Origin: Candidatus Woesearchaeota archaeon
GTDB taxonomy: Archaea > Nanobdellota > Nanobdellia > Woesearchaeales > ARS49
Direction of reading: 5' to 3'
Length of the DNA stretch: 64,000 nucleotides
Assembly: GCA_030750765.1 (NCBI GenBank)
Contig: JASMHM010000001.1
Span: forward strand, 270,696-334,695
Part shown: piece by piece, positions 59,132 to 64,000 of the stretch
Position numbering within the stretch: position 1 is the stretch's first letter
How the letters are laid out: each line of letters opens with the position of its first letter
The notes under the pieces: model-generated
The model's database searches: none
Seen by the model: the letters and a program-made list of their open reading frames with translations, nothing else
Told to the model about the DNA's origin: nothing
Position numbers and translations under genes: made by a program

Positions 59132-61409
59132 CATTATCCAGGAAGACGTGAAGCGAATTGTTGACCTTCTAGGTACCACCTCGCGCCAGCTCTCAGACCA
59201 AACCATACTAGTCACTGGAGGAGCAGGATTTCTAGGAAAGTACATCGTACGAACGCTACAATATCTTAACAAGCACGTGCTTGACAAGCCTTGCAAGATT
59301 GTTATCCTAGACAACTTCATCACAGGGCTACGAGGTGTGTTGGAAGAGGACGAAACAACCCAAGTGTTGGAACAAGACATCAGCAAACCATTCACGATTG
59401 ATGGAGATATCGACTACATCATGCATGCAGCAAGCATCGCAGCCCCCTTAATGTACAGCAAGTTCCCAATCGAAACCATAGATGTTGGGTTTGTTGGCAC
59501 CAAAAACATGCTGCAGATAGCGAGAGATAAGAAAGTCAAGAGCATGCTGTTTTTTTCCACTTCTGAGGTTTACGGCAATCCAGATCCAAAGTTTATCCCG
59601 ACACCCGAGACCTATTTTGGTAACGTATCCTGCATCGGACCACGAGCAGCCTATGACGAACCAAAAAGGATTGGAGAAACGTTATGCATGACATACCACG
59701 ACCAGTTTAACATTCCTGTAAATATTGTGCGACCGTTTAACATCTACGGACCCGGCATGCGCTTAGATGATGGCAGAGGAGCCATCAACTTCGTGGTAGC
59801 AGCCCTGAAGGGAGAAAAAATCCCTGTCTACGGAGATGGAGGTAACACGAGAACATGGTGTTACGTCACCGACGCCATCACCGGATTCTTCCAAGTACTC
59901 CTATCCAACCAACATGGAGAGGTGTTCAACATTGGCAGTGACGAACAAGAGATAGAGATGAAGCACCTGGCTGAAATCGTTGCAGGACTAGTCCAGCACA
60001 AAGACGTCACCATCCACAACGTAGTAGGACCCAACGAAGCTTATTCCAAAGCAGATGTTTCTAGAAGATGTCCCGATCTAACAAAAATACGCACCGTAAT
60101 CGGGTACGTCCCTCACATAAATCTCATCAAAGGCATGACACGCTTCATCGCCTGGGCAGATGATACCCTTAAACATCAAGCAACCACCGGCAACCATGAA
60201 AAATGCAGGATTTGCAACAATGAAAACCTACAATTGGTGCTCTCCCTAGGAGAGAGTCCCCTAGCCAACAATCTTCTAGCACAAGATGACTTAGACAAGA
60301 AAGAAGATGTGTTTCCGTTAGACATGATGTACTGTGCAACATGCCATCTTTGTCAGCTCAACTACGTCGTACCACCAGAAGAGATGTTCAACAATTACTT
60401 GTATGTTACCTCAACAACCCAAACCTTCAGAGACCATTTTGCAGCCATGGCACAATCCTTGACAGAAGAGTTCAAGCTAGACGAACAATCCTTAGTGGTA
60501 GACATCGGCAGCAATGATGGATTACTGTTGAAGAATTTCAACACAAAAGTCGTAGGTGTAGAACCTGCAGAAAATCTGTGCGAGATAGCACGAAAGGACG
60601 GCGTAGAAACTTTCTTAGGATACTTTGATGAAAACATCGTGAACAGCATCGTACAATTGAAGGGAAGAGCAGATGTTGTCACCGCAAACAACGTCTTTGC
60701 ACATATTGGAAACATTCAAGAGGTTGCAAAGAACGTCAAGAACACATTAAAACCCGACGGCGTCTTTGTCATCGAAGTACAATACGTGCTAGACACACTG
60801 AAAGACCTCACCTTTGACAACATCTACCACGAACACGTATCCTACTTCAGCGTGATTAGCCTAAAAGACTTCTTCTCCAGACAAGACATGAGCGTCTTCA
60901 AGGTACAACACGTAGACACGCACGGGGGCAGCATCAGAGTGTTTATCCAGAAAGCAGGCGGTACCCGACCCGAAGATGCCTCAGTCAAAGAATTCATCGA
61001 AAACGAAAAAGTGGCAGGCTTAGACCGCTTTGAGACCTACCAAGCGTTTGGTCAAAAGATAAAGAACATCAAGGAAAACTTGAGAAATTTCGTTCAAAAA
61101 GCAAAACAAGAGGGCAAAAGCATTGTCGGTTATGGAGCACCCGCAAAAGCGACAACCGCACTCAACTTTTACGGCATTACAGGGGAGGACATCGATTATA
61201 TCGTAGAAGATAACCCACTAAAACACGACAAGATCGTTCCTGGAGTGAGAATCCCCATCAAAAGTAAAGAGATGGCCACCCAGACACCCCCAGACTACAT
61301 GATGATCCTAGCATGGAATTTTGCTGACGAAATCGTCAAGAACAACGAACAACTACGCCAACAAGGCGTCCAGTTCGTGGTGCCCTCACCAGAGGTCAAG
61401 ATCGTATGA
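59121..61409 (+). CDS. NDP-sugar epimerase/decarboxylase fused to a C-methyltransferase
   Basis: 762 aa from ATG 59121. Residues about 20-350 are an extended SDR: TGGAGFLGKYIV Rossmann loop and YDEPKR as the Y-x3-K catalytic pair, closest by eye to UDP-glucuronate decarboxylases and related epimerases. Residues about 360-762 are a NovU/TylC3-type C-methyltransferase: Zn site CRIC...CATCHLC, VDIGSNDGLLLKNF (SAM loop), IYHEHVSYFSV, and a C-terminal domain with VGYGAPAKATTALNFYG. The fusion would make a C-methylated branched sugar in one chain. No frameshift seen at the junction. Confidence 0.85.
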   Translation: MADNIIQEDVKRIVDLLGTTSRQLSDQTILVTGGAGFLGKYIVRTLQYLNKHVLDKPCKIVILDNFITGLRGVLEEDETTQVLEQDISKPFTIDGDIDYIMHAASIAAPLMYSKFPIETIDVGFVGTKNMLQIARDKKVKSMLFFSTSEVYGNPDPKFIPTPETYFGNVSCIGPRAAYDEPKRIGETLCMTYHDQFNIPVNIVRPFNIYGPGMRLDDGRGAINFVVAALKGEKIPVYGDGGNTRTWCYVTDAITGFFQVLLSNQHGEVFNIGSDEQEIEMKHLAEIVAGLVQHKDVTIHNVVGPNEAYSKADVSRRCPDLTKIRTVIGYVPHINLIKGMTRFIAWADDTLKHQATTGNHEKCRICNNENLQLVLSLGESPLANNLLAQDDLDKKEDVFPLDMMYCATCHLCQLNYVVPPEEMFNNYLYVTSTTQTFRDHFAAMAQSLTEEFKLDEQSLVVDIGSNDGLLLKNFNTKVVGVEPAENLCEIARKDGVETFLGYFDENIVNSIVQLKGRADVVTANNVFAHIGNIQEVAKNVKNTLKPDGVFVIEVQYVLDTLKDLTFDNIYHEHVSYFSVISLKDFFSRQDMSVFKVQHVDTHGGSIRVFIQKAGGTRPEDASVKEFIENEKVAGLDRFETYQAFGQKIKNIKENLRNFVQKAKQEGKSIVGYGAPAKATTALNFYGITGEDIDYIVEDNPLKHDKIVPGVRIPIKSKEMATQTPPDYMMILAWNFADEIVKNNEQLRQQGVQFVVPSPEVKIV

Positions 61410-62233
61410 GAGCAGACATAGAAATTTTCGTCCGACACCAAGAACCAGTAGATCCAGAATGGCTAGACGGGCGCGTTCGCATGACAGACGAAGATTTCCG
61501 AGACAACCTCAAAGGTCAGGATCCTGAAAAGATACAAAAAAATTGGGAGAGCCGCACTACAGGAAACCCCGACCTTTTCAGTGACCCAAAAGCAAGAGGG
61601 AACATGGTCACGGCCAGTCCTTCTGGCGTGATTTTCCAGTTCACCGACTACGCGGCATACTCCGCAGTTGTGCACACCGCCGCCATGTCAGCAAACGCGT
61701 ATCGAGACATGCGCATAGCTTCCATCGGTGCAGTCGTGCAACTGAGCACTGGCAAGTATGTAGCAACGAAAAGAGAAGGTGCGACCCACGCCAACAACAT
61801 GGGGAGCGCCTCTTGCGCAGGCGTTGCAGATATCAAGGAGGGTAAACCTGATTTTGAAGCTGCATTATACAAGCGTCTGGAGGAAGTGTTGGGCATAAAA
61901 CGAGAACGAGTAGAAGAGGTAGGCATAGTAAGCGTACACTCAGCAGGCAGACCCGACTTTTCAGGAATGATAGGATATCATGTAAAAGTAGATGCAAAAG
62001 CAGCCGATCTCAAAAGGAACGGAGCTAAAAAACTTCTTCGTCCCGATGAAATTAGCGAGTTTGTGATCGAACATTTTGGAGTGAACAAAGACATGAACGC
62101 TGACGGAGCTATGTGCTTGATGAACGCTCTAGGCACTGAAGAGTTTGAAGAAACCGTTCTCTCCCTCAAAGCAAGAAGCAACACAAAAAGAGATATAGTG
62201 CACGGGAGATTGTACGATGGCGACTTCAGCTAA
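61406..62233 (+). CDS. Degenerate Nudix-like protein
   Basis: 275 aa. SIGAVVQLSTGKYVATKREG and G139-V-A-D-I-K-E145 match the first half of a Nudix box (G-x5-E). The second half is KRLEEVLGI, where the leading R-E and the second metal Glu of the usual R-E-U-x-E-E-x-G-U are lost, so hydrolysis is doubtful. It may bind a nucleotide-sugar without cutting it. Overlaps the epimerase-methyltransferase gene by four bases and the oxidoreductase gene by 17, so it belongs to that operon. Confidence 0.5.
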   Translation: MRADIEIFVRHQEPVDPEWLDGRVRMTDEDFRDNLKGQDPEKIQKNWESRTTGNPDLFSDPKARGNMVTASPSGVIFQFTDYAAYSAVVHTAAMSANAYRDMRIASIGAVVQLSTGKYVATKREGATHANNMGSASCAGVADIKEGKPDFEAALYKRLEEVLGIKRERVEEVGIVSVHSAGRPDFSGMIGYHVKVDAKAADLKRNGAKKLLRPDEISEFVIEHFGVNKDMNADGAMCLMNALGTEEFEETVLSLKARSNTKRDIVHGRLYDGDFS

Positions 62234-63101
62234 AGTAGCAGTATTAGGTGCGTCAGGCATAGGTAAATTCCACGCGAGAGACCTTCAAGCAAATGGCTGC
62301 GAGGTGGTGGCAATTCTAGGAAGTTCACCACAAACCGCAGAAGCAACTGCAGAAAAACTAAAAGAATTCAATGTTAACGCAAAACCCTTCCATCACTTAC
62401 CTGCCTTGTTACAACAAGATCTCGACGCAGTGAGCGTGTGCACGCCACCTGAAGAACACTCAGCAATGGTAGAAAAGTGTCTCGAAGCAAATCTTCACGT
62501 CATGTGCGAAAAACCGTTTGTCTTTGACGCTGACGTCAATGCACCAAGAGCACAAGCGTTAGTAGATTTAGCAAAAAAGAAAGGAAAAGTGTTAGCAGTC
62601 AACACCCAGTGGCCAAGCATACTCCCCCAACTACCCATACCTTCACCCCTAACGTCTTTTTCCATGTATATGGAACCTTGCGGCAAGGATGCCAGAACGC
62701 ATATTCTAGAAGCACTGCCACACATGAATAGCGTGCTCCTAAAGCTCTTACCTGCAGGTAAGACAGAAAACCTTACCGTAGAGGTAGGCCAACTCACCAC
62801 CATAGCATTTGACTGGGCCTACCCTGGAGGGCCCTGCAAGGTAAAGTTTGAGCTAGTGGGCAAGGAAGAACGACCTAGAGCCTTCAAAGTGACCTTTAAC
62901 GAAGACGAGTACGTGAGAGAGTTAGGGGAAAATTACGAGCAAAGTCTGGTATGCAAAGGAGAAAGCTTTCCTATAAAAGATCCGCTCACAGAAAGCATCA
63001 AACGCTTTGTGGAGGCCCTGGACGGCGGACAACCCTTAGTTAGCACAGAAGAGATCGTACAAAATGTTTCCTTGATGGACCAAGTAATAGCAGACCTCTA
63101 A
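62217..63101 (+). CDS. Gfo/Idh/MocA-family oxidoreductase, short form
   Basis: 294 aa. VAVLGASGIGKFHARDL is the Rossmann loop and CEKPFVFD carries the catalytic Lys. Shorter than most relatives and lacking the Cys insert of the two copies near 20 kb. Placed at the end of the cupin/epimerase/methyltransferase operon, it probably reduces a keto-sugar nucleotide. Overlaps the convergent GT-C gene by four bases. Confidence 0.87.
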   Translation: MATSAKVAVLGASGIGKFHARDLQANGCEVVAILGSSPQTAEATAEKLKEFNVNAKPFHHLPALLQQDLDAVSVCTPPEEHSAMVEKCLEANLHVMCEKPFVFDADVNAPRAQALVDLAKKKGKVLAVNTQWPSILPQLPIPSPLTSFSMYMEPCGKDARTHILEALPHMNSVLLKLLPAGKTENLTVEVGQLTTIAFDWAYPGGPCKVKFELVGKEERPRAFKVTFNEDEYVRELGENYEQSLVCKGESFPIKDPLTESIKRFVEALDGGQPLVSTEEIVQNVSLMDQVIADL

Positions 63102-64000
63102 ATCCTTTGGTAGATCCAACCAATATCGCCATTGCCTGCCTTGATAGAGTGCACCAAACGATAGGTGCTGAGATCGATAGACTGCACGTCTTTTGCTTCT
63201 ACATATTGTTTGTAGCGATGATTCATCATAAGGTATGTAGGATCGCCCTCAAAAGGTACATGGACAAGATCAAACGCTTGGATGTCTTGCCGCCACCCAC
63301 CAAAGTCGTGTTGAGGATCCCATTTTGCGCCCACGTTAACGTTTGGAGGAGCGTTTTCGTTGATCCACTCTACTGCTTCCTTCTTTCCCTCACCAAACCA
63401 GCCAAACTCCAGCTTGTTCCCCTCCTGTACACCCCTGGGGCCCCCCACAAGGATATTGTAATAATCCAACTGATAGGGATGCATCCACACATTCAACGCC
63501 AGCAGATACACCAGCAAGATCGCGCCACCGTACACTACTCGCTTGGGGATCTTACACACATGTTTCAATCCGAGAGCAACCAGTATTGCTAACGGAGGAT
63601 AGACCATGGTCAGATAACGCATGCCATCCGTCTTTTGGCCCATAAAGCTCCACAAGAAGGGCGTTGCAAACCACAGCAGCACAAAAATACCCCAATGAGT
63701 TCGTTTTTTCCACTCCCTATGCAAGGAAGCTAACCATAACAACAGCACCAACAAAGGCGTGGAGAACAAGAAGTATACTAAGAAATAATGCAGTTTAGGA
63801 CCTTGCTCTTCCATAGCGCCAAACCAAGGCTCGATGCCCGGACCGCCCTCCCAGTGTCCAACACTAAACATCATTCGCTCAACAGGCGCTGGCCAGAGAA
63901 AGGGCCACGTGATATAGAGGACGAGCAACGCGATGAATGGCACGGCAAATAACCCCCAATGCCAATTCAGCTTTCTTTCTTTGATCATTTTTGGACCCTT
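63098..64000 (-). CDS. GT-C glycosyltransferase, C-terminal part (cut by window edge)
   Basis: The frame is open to the right edge, and the visible 300 residues begin in the middle of a membrane protein, so the gene extends past 64000. An ATG at 63988 is probably internal. About six helices, then a soluble C-terminal domain with NVGAKWDPQHDFGGW and HPYQLDYYNILVGGP, the pattern of PMT/ArnT/GT39-like enzymes. Substrate unknown; likely another outer-face transferase of the glycan pathway. Confidence 0.8.
   Translation of the reverse strand, partial: KGPKMIKERKLNWHWGLFAVPFIALLVLYITWPFLWPAPVERMMFSVGHWEGGPGIEPWFGAMEEQGPKLHYFLVYFLFSTPLLVLLLWLASLHREWKKRTHWGIFVLLWFATPFLWSFMGQKTDGMRYLTMVYPPLAILVALGLKHVCKIPKRVVYGGAILLVYLLALNVWMHPYQLDYYNILVGGPRGVQEGNKLEFGWFGEGKKEAVEWINENAPPNVNVGAKWDPQHDFGGWRQDIQAFDLVHVPFEGDPTYLMMNHRYKQYVEAKDVQSIDLSTYRLVHSIKAGNGDIGWIYQRI

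Noticed and set aside
1..64000. CRISPR arrays, insertion sequences or prophage genes
   Set aside because: No regularly spaced repeats, transposase/integrase or capsid/terminase-like proteins were seen; the repeats present are promoter copies or protein-domain repeats.

Overview
The window looks like a piece of an archaeal chromosome, most likely from the DPANN group (Woesearchaeota-like). That assignment is an inference from gene content, not from a marker phylogeny. Supporting it are an archaeal-type ATP-dependent DNA ligase, FtsZ, a MinD-like ATPase, a geranylgeranyl reductase for archaeal lipids, an STT3-type oligosaccharyltransferase with WWDYG, large S-layer-like secreted proteins, and promoter structure. 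Most genes have a TATA box centred 24-28 bases before the start codon with no Shine-Dalgarno sequence, which means leaderless mRNAs. I used this spacing to choose many starts. A few genes (the S-layer-like gene, the alanine-rich coiled-coil gene and the duplicated orphan cassettes) instead have a short leader with a GGAGG- or GAGGTGG-like site. I saw no tRNA, rRNA, CRISPR array or insertion sequence.

Region by region. 0-2 kb: the start of ftsZ, a small orphan, a Kazal-domain lipoprotein and a phospholipase-D-like lipoprotein. 2-7.7 kb: a leftward operon of topA, a secreted Lon-like (S16) protease and two YheC/D-like ATP-grasp paralogues, with a relic of a second protease gene between the paralogues. 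7.8-17.3 kb: a mixed accessory stretch with a HExxH orphan, DNA ligase, a MinD-like gene under a palindromic operator, nitroreductase, an ORF broken by an in-frame TGA, DoxX, a tandem pair of 187-aa orphans, and two DUF4258/DUF2283 toxin-antitoxin-like operons. Each of those operons sits behind a nearly identical 103-bp promoter repeat, and a decayed inverted third copy lies at about 11 kb. 17.3-23 kb: membrane protein, GT4 glycosyltransferase, two Gfo/Idh/MocA oxidoreductases and an amino acid permease. 23-34 kb: a leftward set of large surface proteins (966, 412, 1258, 471 and 436 aa).

34-64 kb is mainly a protein-glycosylation and surface-polysaccharide region. It carries STT3 fused at its C-terminus to an FKBP-type prolyl isomerase, four polytopic GT-C-like enzymes, four GT2 enzymes, three GT9 (heptosyltransferase-like) enzymes, a Wzx-like flippase, a DUF2304 partner, a sugar-phosphate nucleotidyltransferase, a cupin isomerase, an epimerase fused to a C-methyltransferase, a third Gfo/Idh/MocA enzyme and two Nudix-like proteins. 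GT2 enzymes would make dolichol-phosphate sugars, GT-C enzymes would use them outside the membrane, the flippase would move lipid-linked glycan, and STT3 would transfer it to the secreted proteins of 23-34 kb.

The best candidates for undescribed biology are an orphan two-gene cassette duplicated in tandem (45.7-48.7 kb) with a likely further relative next to it, the STT3-FKBP fusion, the repeat-driven DUF4258/DUF2283 operons, and the topA-protease-ATP-grasp operon with its duplication scar.
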